Assembly (NCBI GenBank): GCA_033182465.1 | Contig: CP137330.1 | Span: 930,001 to 994,000, forward strand | Direction: 5' to 3' | Length of the DNA: 64,000 bases | Source of the DNA: Sanghuangporus weigelae | Taxonomy: Eukaryota > Basidiomycota > Agaricomycetes > Hymenochaetales > Hymenochaetaceae | In this document: positions 46,104 to 57,601 of the stretch, piece after piece | Numbering within the stretch: the stretch's first letter is position 1 | Layout: every line of letters starts with the position of its first letter | Position numbers and translations under genes: made by a program | The notes under the pieces: generated by a model | What the model saw: only the letters and a program-made list of their open reading frames with translations | Databases searched by the model: none | What the model was told of the DNA's origin: nothing

Positions 46104-48456
46104 TCAATTTCCTGACAGACTCATAAGGCTTCCAACGAAAGTCATGATCTACCGATGATATTCAGTATCAGAAACAAGTTGGTAACAATGGGGATACAGA
46201 AATGACTCACCAGTCGTGCCCGAACATCAACAATATCCTCAGGAACCAAGAAGATCGTTGCGTTCATCTTCCTCGCAATCGAAATCGCAAGTTTCGCGTT
46301 CTGTCGCCTGTCTTCATAATCGCCAGTTTCACTGACATTCAGCACCAAGCTCGGGTCAACAATGCCAGGGCGAAGGCCCTCAAGCAAGTTCAAGACGAAT
46401 ATGCCCGTGGTGAGCGAGGGGTCTTTGAACGAGCGGATCGAACGTGTAGACGGGCTGCCCTTTGCCGCAGTTGCGTTCGCCCATCGGAGGATCTCCTGGT
46501 CCGATATCTGGGCGCCCTTACCGGTCTTAAGCTGTGCGAGTGTCTGAGAGATGTTGAGACGCATGAGCTGCCATACGAGACCCAGCACGAGCGTCTTTCG
46601 ACCGTCGACGATATCCGAACCTTGAATCCCAACGAGATGCATGTGATTCTGCTTGCCGAGCTCGACAGAATAGTTGGTGTTCTCGACGCTCTTGAAGCGC
46701 GAAAGTTTCGGCGTGGAATCCTCGAGCTCGGGCTCGCCCTCATCGTCCAACGCACGCTGAACGGCGCCGAGCTTGCTTCCTGTCGGCTTGTTGACGCGCC
46801 GCCAGATAACGCTACCCGGGAGGATTTTGTCGAATGCCTGCAGGATGATCAACCCGTCTTTGAGGTTCTGGAAGAGATTGTGCACGGCCGGCTCGACACC
46901 GAGCGAGTTGAGCCATAGGGTGAAGACACGCGCTTCGCGTTCGCCCTCGGCGTCGAAGTCCTCGATGACACCGTAATCTTTCGCTTCTGCTTCATCGAGC
47001 GGTGCAAGACCCGGCCAGGTATTGAATAGATTTGCGGTGAAGGCTAGATTGAGACGCGGATTACCCGCAACAAGCGCAGCCGGCGTGAGATACTTCCGGC
47101 ATCCGATGCGATCTGCGTTCTGTAGGACTTCCTCAGCGCGTTGCCTAAGATCGGTCGTCTGAAGTGGAGCACGGGAACACTCCTCAGGTTTCAACTGATT
47201 CAGAAGGACGGTGTAGTTCTCGCCATCTGAGACGTCCTTGCTGAAGTTATTGACCCGTCTATGCCAACCAGCTTGCTTGAGATGGTAGTTGAACCAACGA
47301 AGCAAGATCTGATCCGGCGTGAGTTTCAGAAGGTCTTCAATGGTTTCATCATCCTCGCATAGCCTGTAAAGCTCTGGGTGAAGCTTGATGTCAACGTTCG
47401 CGAGCAGTCCTTTACGAATGATCTGCCAGATGAGACCGAGAATAAGGTGCTCCCGCCCTTCCGAGATATCCTGCGATCCAATGTTGACAACCGAACATCC
47501 GATACCCTTCGCGGAAGTGATCACAATGTTGTTATTTTCGGTAATCTGGAACGCGTTCAGAGCCTTCCCCTTCGTTGGCTTGTTGAGAACACGTGTATCG
47601 ATGGTATCCGGCACGGAATCATTGATGAGCTTGCAAAGAATGAGACCATCTCGACATTCGTCGAAAATTTGCATTGTGTCTGTCGGAATTGGCAGGCGGG
47701 AGCCCACATCCGGATCACCGTCAAGTACCTGTACAGCTCGTATGTCAACTCCATGCTGAAATGAGCTCTGAAATGAAGTACATACGCCATTAATGTGATT
47801 TGTGAACTCTCTCCTTTCGTCCTCATTAATGGTATGGCTGACGTTCGCATTTGAGCCACGGACGGTCACTTTTCCGCCTCTTGTAGGTAATACAGACTGC
47901 GGTGCTTGCTTCTTCAGCTTCGCGATGAGCTAGAATTTTGCGGTAGTTTAGTGTTATTGCCTTTCCGGCTGAGATGTCTCGAACACACCTCGACGTAATC
48001 CTCCAGCTCGACTTTTCCGCTTGCGTCGACGCTGACCTCCTTGAGCGTTTCTCGAACCCGATCATACGATTCTCCTGCCTGCTGCAAAGAACTAATGACT
48101 GCGCTTTTGTCAACTCGACCCGGCGAATTTGTTGGGATCGCACTAAGAAACGGTTAGAATATTATGACGCGCATATATCGATGAAAATAGACATACCTGA
48201 AACGGTTTATGAGGTCAAACATCTCCTCTTGGGAGACCTCTGGGTATTTCTTCTGTAATCGAATTGCCTGCATAGCTGGCGACGACGAGAGTGGAGATGA
48301 AGGACGTTCGAGTGGAAGAGAGACGCTGCCTGTGCGGACTGGGAATAATCTGCGCGCTGCGCCCGGTGTTGGTGGCGATGACGGTCGAAGAGGAGGTGAT
48401 GATGTAAGCGAATTTTGTCGTGCATGGTAATTCGCGATGTGCGCCTTTACGCTCAT
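46104..48456 (-). CDS. SAC6: Fimbrin/plastin (actin-bundling protein)
   Basis: Fimbrin cross-links actin filaments in endocytic patches and cables through two tandem actin-binding domains, each of two calponin-homology (CH) domains. The start at 48456 is MSVKAHIANYHARQ, followed by a Pro/Ser-rich stretch. An EF-hand-like region comes next (LQKKYPEVSQEEMFDLINRF). The CH domains follow in order: DGLILCKLINDSVPDTIDTR with LNKPTKGKALNAFQITENNN, then LLRWFNYHLKQAGW, then VFTLWLNSLGVEPAVHNLFQ with DGLIILQAFDKILPGSVIW, and last EILRWANATAAKG. The final exon (IMTFVGSLMSLSGN) is reached through an intron with GTGAGT donor and ends at a TGA at 46104-46106. It lies on the minus strand and is divergent from DUF6533 copy A. 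Confidence 0.93.
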
Positions 48457-49132
48457 CCTCGGTGTTGATGTTATCAATCAACGCTTTGACTCTTGAAAAA
48501 AATGGTTCGAACTTTTGTACTCAAAGACTCGTCTTTTATATTCGAGCGCATGCTGGTTGCCGGCAGGCTGCGTACACGTTTTACTCTCGCGTTCACTTCA
48601 CTGCACTCCACAGCGTTGCCTGTGACAAATCTATTACACCTTCTTTTCACCTCCTCGTCCTCGTGGCAAACACGGATATTAACGATTGGTCCATTTTGAC
48701 TCTTGGGATCGGCCAGGTATCTACGAATGGTTCAATGTGCATCCGTACCAATTAAGCATGTCCATTGCTTCCTACGCCCTGCTTATCGTCAGACTGCGAC
48801 GATACTCGATTTTGGTTGCGACGATGTATGAGATGAACTCTCAACGGCTATGATTTACCTCCGTGCGGCCTCACGACAGCATAAGCCTCTAGTGAACCTA
48901 CCATCAAAATGATCTATTCACTGGTGACCGGCTTGTATTCCTTTGGTGTTCCCTATCACATCGACGCTTTCTCAGAATCTTTGATACGATGGTCGCTGAT
49001 CTTGTCCGAGACCGACGTGCGCCTCGTTAAATGAATCAAAGGCATGGAGCGAGTTCTCAGCTCCGTCTGTTTTTAAACGCATCCTATATAACATCCCTCG
49101 TATGCACCCAAGAGCTCACAGACAACTCACCA
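48457..49132. other. Divergent intergenic region, fimbrin / DUF6533 copy A
   Basis: The sequence TATATAACA near 49086 is the probable TATA box of copy A. Short stretches such as GTGCGCCTCGTTAAATG near 49017 resemble the B and C spacers, so this appears to be an older, diverged copy of the same promoter. I see no gene. Confidence 0.5.
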
Positions 49133-50825
49133 ATGTCGAATTTTCACCCGGGCAGCCCTTTTCAATCTCGGTCAACTTTTTCCGTTGATCCAAGTGCCGT
49201 GCCGCTCGTATTTTCCGTTACTACCAAGGAAACTTACGTCGCGACTGCTCTTTTAACCGTCTTAGTCTACCATTCTCGTATGATCTAATTGTCCTTGCCC
49301 GAAATTCGGAATTACTAATGCTCACTGTCAAGTTATCAGCTTGGATCAGGAGGTATTTGCACCTATCTCTTGACTTTTTACTAGCTACTCATCAGAATTC
49401 ATTTCAAGGTCAAGTTTTTCTGGGTGCGTACATTATCAAGCTCCCATTCTCTCGTCGCACCACATGACATAGCGAAGCCAAACCCGCGTAGCTCTGTCAG
49501 CTTGATTTATTTTGCAGTAAGCATCATGAATGACAGCGAGTCGCAAATTTCTTACCAACTGTTATCTAGAATCGTTATATTGGACTTCTGGCTGCTATCT
49601 GCAATATTACTAGTAGGCCGCGTGGATTTCGCAGATATTCCCTTTCTGAACATATGATTTCACCAGACGCCACTTTCTCCGTAACTTCTGCAAGGTCCGT
49701 CAGAGACAACTGTCCTTTTTGTCCGAAGATTTGACTATTTGTATTTTCAGCTGTGCGTATTTGCTTGCAAGTGAAGCTTCGCTACTCAACTCGAAGTCTA
49801 GGTCGATTCTCATTATGGACCTTTGATTTGTGCAGTATGTGTTCAAACCATGTTATCATTCTTCTATTCATTGACATGGCCAGGTCTATGCTCGATGTTG
49901 CTTATTGAATGTAAGAGGGCGCGAAGCTAATTCTGATGACTAACTATTTGTATGTTTTGCATCTAGATATCTTAGTTATCCGTGTCTTGGCCCTTTACCA
50001 CCAAGGTCAGCAAAGCAACTCGCCATGCGCAGAATCCACTAAGCCATTATAGACAAAAAATTATCTGTTTTCCTTAAATCTCTTCTTGTTTTGGTAGCAG
50101 GAAACGGCATCGCGTTTCAAATTCATGGAGTCATTTATGATGGTGGTAAGTTGCATTATGTTCATATCCATACGTTCAACAGGACAAATCCTGCCTTAGA
50201 AGCACTTGGTATCGTTACAGAAGGTGTTTCCCTATGCTTCGTCGAGAGGGAATCTCCAGTGATTCTCACGGTCGCTTCATGGTAATTTTATTACTCTACA
50301 CAACAGAATCTTCGACTGATATATCTCAGGATATTGCCGATTACATATGGGCTGACTTTGATGGGCCTATCGCTCTATAAGGCTGCGGAACATTGGAGAT
50401 CGTCGCACGGTTTCAAAGGGTTACATCTAATGCATGTTCTCTTCCGGGATCAATTCATATACTTTGGCTTGTAGGTGAAGCACTTACTATTGTAGTCCTT
50501 TGGTCTAATCTCCAACAGTGCATCTTTCTATGCTATTTCAGAACCAGTTGGAGCTGCCATAGTAAACTTTAATGGACCTGCTGCATTCATATTAATAACA
50601 GTCAGCAGCCCCACGACGCTCTGCATTTTGGGCGGACAGCTGTTGATAAACCTGAAGGAAGCCGGTGAAAGGGGTGAGAATGGAGGTTTAAACTACACTC
50701 CGCAGAGCGTTAGTGACATCCAGTTTGTTTCGATTGTTGTGAGTCCCGCTCTTTTGTTTATCCGCTACTCGAGATCATTCTGATTTCATCAACCACTCTA
50801 GGAAGAGCAACGGGAGGATGTTTGA
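49133..50825 (+). CDS. DUF6533-type seven-helix membrane protein, copy A
   Basis: This is the first of three tandem genes. It starts MSNFHPGSPFQSRSTFSVDP at the ATG 49133. Helix one ends in VYHS. Micro-exons then give VISLDQE and VKFFW, and PKPNPRSSVSLIYFA follows. Next come NRYIGLLAAICNIT, LGRFSLWTFDLC, ILVIRVLALYHQD (a charged TM5-like helix), KSLLVLVAGNGIAFQIHGVI, ALEALGIVTEGVSLC, ILPITYGLTLMGLSLYKAAE and LCILGGQLLINLKEAGERG. The last exon reads EEQREDV before the TGA at 50823-50825. About 13 exons and roughly 345 residues. The LDxEV, W, NRYI pattern is that of Pfam DUF6533, a fungal membrane family of unknown function. All exons in this model are open. Some boundaries in 49680-49850 are uncertain. 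Confidence 0.7.
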
Positions 50826-51833
50826 AATTTCCGAGGTTTATCTCGTACAGTAATGAAAGATCTACTAGTCAGTCAACTTGGTTCGAGCTCCGTATTGGTT
50901 TCGTAATTCTTGTTATATTCCACCTTCCACCTTCCATGACGTCATTTCTCTGCGGTCTAGAAAACTCTTTGCAAGCTATGTCGTATAAACACGGCTGCAG
51001 TCAAAAACTTACTGCGGTATTTATAGATCTTAAGTCAGCTGGCCACATAGACGATGGAGTCATTATTTCTACTGGGATCAGGATGAAATGACTCTATTCA
51101 GTACGGCCCACGAAATGAGAGTCGTTAAGCTGAAAAGGACTACCTACTCTGGCGCGAGTTGGTGGCTGTGAAGGCCGGCAAATAGCCGATCGGATGTTAT
51201 CTTGTGTGTGCTCATCGACGATGTTATCAACTTTCCGCGTTGGCTTGGTCTAGGTCTAGGGATATTTCTGAACGCGTTGACCTTTGATCTTTTTTCGTTG
51301 TACCTACTCCTCGAATGGACCTTTTATTGGCTATTCAAACCCTCAGCGGAATCGGAGCGAACGTGTTGCCTCGTCGCCTCTCGCATGTCTATTATTTCTG
51401 TCTTTCCGACTCTTCAAACATGAACCTGCGATGGTCTTCTTAGCTAACACAGTACTTCCGGAGCAAGCAAGCACATCTGCCTTTCACTTCCTCACGCCGA
51501 AATGGTGCCCTTGTTTGGCTGCGATATCATGTGCGATGAAAGCTCAACCGTTGACGTTAACTCCCGTGCCATCTCACTAGAGTGTAACTCTCTGGTGAGC
51601 TTCATTCTCAAATGATTGGTTCCCTGGTGTTGCATTGATTTGGAGCTTCGAGCCAATTGACGTTTCCTTGCAATTCCCTGATACAACTACCGCTAATTCT
51701 GTCTCTGGAACTGAGGTGAGCCTTGTCAAATGTTTCGGAATAGCGAGGTCTAAGCTTAGACTGTTTGTGTTCTTCAATTAGGGTCCTATATAAGGTCCCG
51801 TACCAGCATGTAAGTGCTCATAGAAAACTCACT
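50826..51833. repeat. Spacer A-B; ~51130-51830 is duplicated at ~53760-54430
   Basis: The section from about 51130 to the ATG of copy B matches 53760-54430 closely by eye. It includes GACGATGTTATCAACTTTCC (51219), the TCTCACTAGA region and a TATATAA box at 51787-51793, 41 bases before the ATG. A frame of 98 codons (51284-51580) recurs as 100 codons in the second copy, with indels in multiples of three. I do not recognise its product. Confidence 0.75.
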
Positions 51834-53524
51834 ATGCCAGACCTTGACCTGAGCAGCTCTCTTCAATCCCGGTCAACTTTCTCTATCGACCCAAGTATCG
51901 TGTTGTCGTTATTTTCAACTTATACGAAACAAAAATACGTCCTCGTTGCTCTTTCAGCCGTGTTAGTCTACCATTCTCGTATGCCCATATTGCTCTTAAC
52001 TCGACTACTTGCTAATACTCATTGTCAAGTTATCAGTCTGGATCAAGAGGTGCTTTTCATCTCTCTTTTAAATATAGCCAGTTTCTCATCAAAATTCATC
52101 TCAAGGTCAAGTTCTTCTGGGTGGGTGCATAAGTAATTTCTCATGTTCTAGCTGTTGATGTCGCGAAGCCAAAGCCGCGAAGCTCTGTTAGTTTGATATA
52201 TTTCACCGTAAGCACCATGGATATCTGGAGTCGCGAATTTCGATTCCTGATTCCTATCTAGAATCGATATATTGGACTCCTTGCTGCTATCTTCAATATT
52301 GCTGGTATGTCCCATTGATGCTACAGATCATTCGTTTCTGATATATGCGACTTCATCAGGGGATAGTTTCTCTGAGAATATTGCAAGGTGTGTATAAAAC
52401 AAGTATCTTACCAGTCGGAATATTCGTCTAATCCTATTTCAAGCTGTGCGTAGTTACTTCCAAATAGATCGTCTCCGCTCAAGTCAGAATTTAGGCCGAT
52501 TCTTCGTATGGACCACAAACTTTTGCAGTACGAGAACGAGCTTTATTACTACTGCTCCGTCCGTTGACATGCCCAGATCTATTCACAATGCTGATCATCG
52601 AATGTAAGAAAGTACGGCAGTATCTATTTGCTATAGCTAACGATCCACATGTTTCACGTGCAGATATCTTGGTTATCCGTGTCTTGGCTCTGTATCATCA
52701 AGGTTAGCAAAATCTCTCCTGTTGACCACATACACTAAATCACAATAGATAAAAAGCTATCAATCTTTCTAAAAGCCCTTCTTGCCTTAGTCGCAGTAGA
52801 CGGATTCGCATTCCGAGCCCATGGAATTGTTTATCAAGGCGGTAAGTTGCATTTGATTCATATTCATGGTTTCAACGAGACAAATCTTACCTTAGAAGCA
52901 CTTGGTATCGTTGCAGAAGGCGTTTCTTTTTGCTTCATCGAGAGGGAATACCCAATGAATCTAATGGTTGCTGCCTGGTAATTATAATAATATGAACTGC
53001 AGAATTTTGTCTAATCTATCTCAGGATCTTACCGATTGTGTTTGGGCTGATTTTAATGGGCCTATCACTGCATAAGGCTGCGGAACATTGGAGAGTGTCT
53101 CACGATTTCAAAGGCTTGCATCTAATGCATGTTCTCTTCCGGGATCAATTCATATACTATGGCCTGTAAGTAAAGCACTTACTATTGTAGTCCTTTGGTC
53201 TAATCTTCAGCAGTGTATCTTTCTATGCTATTTCACAACTAGTCGGAGCTGCCTTAGTGAACGTTAATGGACCTGCTGCATTCATATTAGCAACAGTCAG
53301 CAGCCCCACGACGCTCTGCATTTTGGGCGGACAGCTTTTGATAAACCTGAAGGAGGCCGGCGAAAAGGGCGAGAATGGAGGTCTGAACTACACACCGCAG
53401 AGCGTTAGTGACATCCAGTTTGTTTCAGTTGATGTGAGTCCGATCCTTTGTCTATCCACTACTCGAGATCATTCTGATCTAATTTCATCAACCGCTCTAG
53501 GGAGAGCAGCAGGAGGATGTTTGA
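51834..53524 (+). CDS. DUF6533-type seven-helix membrane protein, copy B
   Basis: It starts MPDLDLSSSLQSRSTFSIDP at the ATG 51834, 41 bases after a TATATAA box. The exon pattern is that of copy A: YVLVALSAVLVYHS, a 20-base exon for VISLDQE, a 19-base exon for VKFFWV, then VDVAKPKPRSSVSLIYFT and NRYIGLLAAIFNIAGDSFSE. ILVIRVLALYHQDKKLSIFL, ILPIVFGLILMGLSLHKAAE, LCILGGQLLINLKEAGEKG and the last exon GEQQEDV follow, with the stop at 53522-53524. About 345 residues. All exons read open in my model. It is closest to copy C, and offsets of ~2.60 kb are constant along the gene, which shows a tandem duplication of gene plus promoter. Confidence 0.7.
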
Positions 53525-54432
53525 GATCTCCGAGATATGTTTCGTAATAGTCAACCTACTAGTCAGTCCTCTTGATCCAAGTTCTGTATTTGTTTCGTAT
53601 TTCTTGTTGCATGCATGTGAATCAAGCTATGCCGAATAAACATGGCTGGGGTCAAAATTTTGCTACAGCCTAAGCTAGCTGGCCACAGAGACGACGTGGA
53701 GTCATTCCTTATATCAGAACCAGGATAAAATAACTCTATTCACTACGGCCCAAAAAAAGAGTTAAAAGGACTACCAAGGACTCTGGCGTGAGTTGGTGGC
53801 TGTGAGACGGCAAATAGCCGATCGATGATGCCAGCTCTTGAGGTTATCTTTTGAGTGCTCATCGACGATGTTATCAACTTTCCGCGTTTACTTGGTCTAG
53901 GGCTATTGCTGAACGCGTTGACCTTTGATCTTTTGTCGTTGTGCCTACTCCTCGAACGGACCCTTTACTGGCTATTCAAACCCTCAGCGGACTCGGAGTG
54001 GACGTGTTGCCTCGTCGCCTCTCGCATGTCTGTTATTTCTGTCTTTCCGACTCTTCAAGCATGAACCTGCGATGGTCTTCTTAGCTAACGCAGTACATTC
54101 GAACCGAGTAGGCACGTCCGCTATCTCTGCCTTTCACCTCGCGCCAAAATGGTGCTCTTATTTGGCTGCGATGTCATGTGCGACGAAAGCTCAACCGTTG
54201 ACGTTAACTCCCGCGCCATCTCACTAGAATGTAACTCTCTGGTGAGCTTCGAGCCAATCAACATTTCCTTGCAATTCCCTTATACAACTACCGCTGATTC
54301 TGTCTAGAACTGAGGTGCGCCTTGTCAAATGTTTCGGAATAGCGAGGTCTAAACTCAGACTGTTTGTGTTCTTCAATTGGGGTCCTATATAAGGTCCCGT
54401 ACCAGCATGTAAGTGCTCATAGAAAACTCACT
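53525..54432. repeat. Spacer B-C, second copy of the duplicated spacer
   Basis: From about 53760 it repeats 51130-51830, with small indels. The TATATAA box is at 54386-54392. A 100-codon frame at 53925-54227 pairs with 51284-51580. The segment 53525-53760 holds the 3' flank of copy B. Confidence 0.75.
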
Positions 54433-56122
54433 ATGTCAGACCTTGACCTGAGCAGCTCTCTTCAATCCCGGTCAACTTTCTCTGTCGACCGAAGTATCGT
54501 ACCGTCGTTATTTTCGATTTATGCTAAAGAAAAATACGTACTCGTTGCTCTTTCAACCGTATTGGTCTACCATTCTCGTATGCCCATATTGCTCTTGACT
54601 CGACTACTTGCTGATGCTCATTGTCAAGTTATCAGTCTGGATCGAGAGGTGCTTTTCATGTCTCTTTTAAATATAACGGGTTTCTCATCAAAATTCATCT
54701 CAAGGTAAAGTTCTTCTGGGTGGGTGCATAATCAAGTTCTCACTTTCTAGTTGTTGATGTCGCGAAGCCAAGGCCGCGAAGCTCTGTTAGTTTGATATAT
54801 TTCACCGTAAGCATATGGATACCCGGAGTCGCGAATTTTGATTCCTGATTCCTATTTAGAATCGATATATTGGACTCCTTGCTGTTATCTGCACTATTGC
54901 TGGTATGTCCCATTGATGCTACAGATCATTCGTTTCTGATATATGCGACTTCATCAGGGGATAGTTTCTCTGAAAATATTGCAAGGTGTGTTTAAAACAA
55001 GTATCTTACTAGTCGGAATATTCGTCTAATCCTACTTTCAGCTGTGCGTATTTATTTACAAATAGAGCATCTCTACTCAAGCTAGAGTTATGGCCAATTC
55101 TCTATATGGACCTCAAGCTTTTGCAGTACGTATAAACGAGCTTTATTACTACTGCTCCGTCCGTTGACGTGCCCAGAGATCTATTCACAATGCTGATCAT
55201 CGAATGTAAGAAAGCACGGCAATATTTACTATAGCTAACGATCCGATCCACGCGTTTCACGTGCAGATATTTTGGTTATCCGTGTCTTGGCTCTGTATCA
55301 TCAAGGTTAGCAAAATCTCTCCTGTTGACCGCATGCACTAAATTATAATAGATAAAAAGCTATCGATCTTTCTAAAAGCCCTTCTTGCCTTGGTGGCAGT
55401 AAACGGATTCGCATTCCGAATTCATGGAACGGTTTATGAAGGTGGTAAGTTGCATTTGTTTCGTATTCATGGTTTCAACGAGACAAAACTTGCCTTAGAA
55501 GCACTTGGTATCGTTGCAGAAGACATTTCTTTTTGCTTCATCGAGAGGGAATCCCCAAGGAATCTAACGATCGCTTCCTGGTAATTTTAATAATATGAAC
55601 TGCAGAATTTTGTCTAATCTATCTCAGGATCTTACCGATTGTGTATGGGCTGATTTTAATGGGCCTATCACTGTATAAGGCTGCGGAACATTGGAGATTG
55701 TGCCACGGTTTCAAAGGCTTGCATCTAATGCGTGTTCTCTTCCGGGATCAATTCATATACTTTGGCTTGTAGGTAAAGCGCTTACTGTTGTAGTCCCTTG
55801 GTCTAGTCTTCAGCAGTGCATCTTTCTGTGCTATTTCACAACCAGTTGGAGCTGCCATAGTGAACGTTAATGGACCTGCTGCATTCATAGTAGCAGCAGT
55901 CAGCAGACCCACGACGCTCTGTATTTTGGGTGGACAGCTTTTGATAAACCTGAAGGAGGCCGGTGAAAGGGGCGAGAATGGAGGTTTAAACTACACTCTG
56001 AAGAGCGTTAGTGATATCCAGTTTGTTTTAGCTGATGTGAGTCTCGTTCTGTGTCTATTTTCTACCCGGGAGCATTCTGATTTCATCAACTACTCTAGGA
56101 AGAGCAACAGGAGCACGTCTGA
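54433..56122 (+). pseudogene. DUF6533-type membrane protein, copy C, probably interrupted by a stop
   Basis: It starts MSDLDLSSSLQSRSTFSVDR at the ATG 54433 and shares exon layout and most residues with copy B (VYHS, VISLDRE, VKFFWVV, VAKPRPRSSVSLIYFT, NRYIGLLAVICTIAGDSFSE, then ILVIRVLALYHQDKKLS, MGLSLYKAAEHWRLCHG, LCILGGQLLINLKEAGERG, EEQQEHV and stop at 56120-56122). In the short exon aligned with copy B's GRFFVWTTNFC, the frame needed to join both neighbours meets a TAG at 55083-55085, where copy B has CAG. Every other exon is open. Unless splicing avoids it, the product stops after about 110 residues. This looks like a very young pseudogene. Confidence 0.55.
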
Positions 56123-56669
56123 GATTTCCGAGGTTTATCTCGTAATGGTCGATCTACTGTTCAATCATCCAGGCTCCGTGCTTGCTACGTAATCTTTGTT
56201 ATAAGCATACGAATCAAGTTATGTCGAACAAATCCAGCGGGCACAAAATACTTGCTCTAATATTTACAAATACTGAGGTAGCATCTCCGAGTCTGGTTGA
56301 GTAGATGAGTCATGATCCAATCGCGCATTTGGAGTCGAACTGAACTGCGTCTCGTAACGTTGCGAATTCCTTGAGCCCGGCGGTAGATACTATAACAAAT
56401 GACTCGGACTGGAAGAGGCACGGTGCGCGGCAGTCCCAACGAAAATCGTCCGCGGCCAGGAATCAAGTTGACATTCTAAGATACATAGTAATACATTAGT
56501 GCACATGTCTTTTAACTGGTAGTAGATTATTTTTCGATCGCAGTCGGGAGCTAGGATTACACTAAACGCGAAGGGATTACGGAAGGGCTGTGGAATATGG
56601 ATGAGAGCGTAAGATAGGAAAGAGGTATCGCGTTGTCATTGGCGTTGTTCGGGTCGGTTCCAGCATCTT
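56123..56669. other. Convergent intergenic region after copy C
   Basis: These are the 3' flanks of copy C (+) and the hypothetical gene on the minus strand. Short frames only. Confidence 0.5.
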
Positions 56670-57601
56670 CTAGTCCATGGTGATATCCATCTGCTGATGC
56701 TCGACGTCACAGCTCCGGGAATCAGAAGGTTCCGAAGGATGAAAGTTCGCATTATCCAATGGTAGACTCGCTATGTACGCGTCTAACCACGCGCTTTCTT
56801 CGTCAAGATCGAACTCGTCAAAATCAGGTATTTCCTCAAAGTCATCCGGCGGTGGAAGATTATCGTCTTCCTCATTAGAGTGCCGTTGCCGTGGTCGCGA
56901 GCGAGATGAGGGCGAACTTAGAAGATCTTCTTCCCAAGATGCCGGGTCTTCCAGTTCTGGATCGAATGACGAACCGACATCTAGCTCGTATGATAGAACG
57001 TAGGCATGTGCGCGCTTTCGTTTCTCGTTTGCAATGACCCGACGGAATAGCTATAGTCATGTATTGCAAATTAGCAAAAGTGGTACGTTTGATCATATCA
57101 GGAAAAAAATTGTACTTCATCATCAAATCCAGAATCGTCGTCGGCCTCGTCTTCCTCATCGTCTACGACCATGTCGGCATCAGCGCTACCACTGCTCGCA
57201 TCGCTAGACGCTGAGGCTCTTCGACGTGCTACATCCTTCTCCCTTGCGCGTTTTGCGCGTTCCAGACAATCCGCTTTGAAACGCTGTCGCAGGAACGCGG
57301 TCTGACCATCTTCGGACGTCACCGGGCCCAAGATGAATGGAATAGGAGATGCCGGCGCCGTTCTATATCTGCCTCTGTTTTTCAAAGATGCAACAGTCGT
57401 CGAAGCCGGCGTGCGTTGCTTGTACTGGCCCTTTCGACGCGCCTGTACCTCTACTATCGGTGACGCCGGCGTTGGCGACGATGACGGTGGCAGAGAGACT
57501 GGAGCAAGCGGAGAGGACGTTGTTGGTCGATGCTCATTGAACGAGGAAAATGCAAGCGAATGTATTGGTGTTTGCGGTACGAGCGCGAGTGTATTCGCCA
57601 T
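56670..57601 (-). CDS. Hypothetical acidic protein
   Basis: The model is complement(join(56670..57050,57116..57601)), 288 residues with one 65-base intron (GTACAA donor, TAG acceptor). The N-terminal part is Pro/Ser/Thr-rich with basic stretches (ARRKGQYKQRTPAS). A charged helix follows (RQRFKADCLERAKRAREKDV), then an acidic tract (VVDDEEDEADDDSGFDDE). Exon 2 continues LFRRVIANEKRKRAHAYVLS and ends in acidic, Asp/Glu-rich sequence (FEDIPDFDEFDLDEESAWLD). The joined frame and preserved coding character on both sides of the intron support a real gene. I recognise no family. The alternating basic and acidic blocks suggest a nuclear protein, by inference only. Confidence 0.7.

Noticed and set aside
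50143-50179. 37-base intron in DUF6533 copy A (GTAAGT...CAACAG)
   Set aside because: It has good end sequences, but removal breaks the frame in all copies, while reading through keeps it open, so I treat it as exon.
43173-56122. A secondary-metabolite gene cluster around the AusD-like methyltransferases
   Set aside because: No terpene cyclase, polyketide synthase, P450 or prenyltransferase is present. The neighbours are housekeeping genes and DUF6533-type genes.
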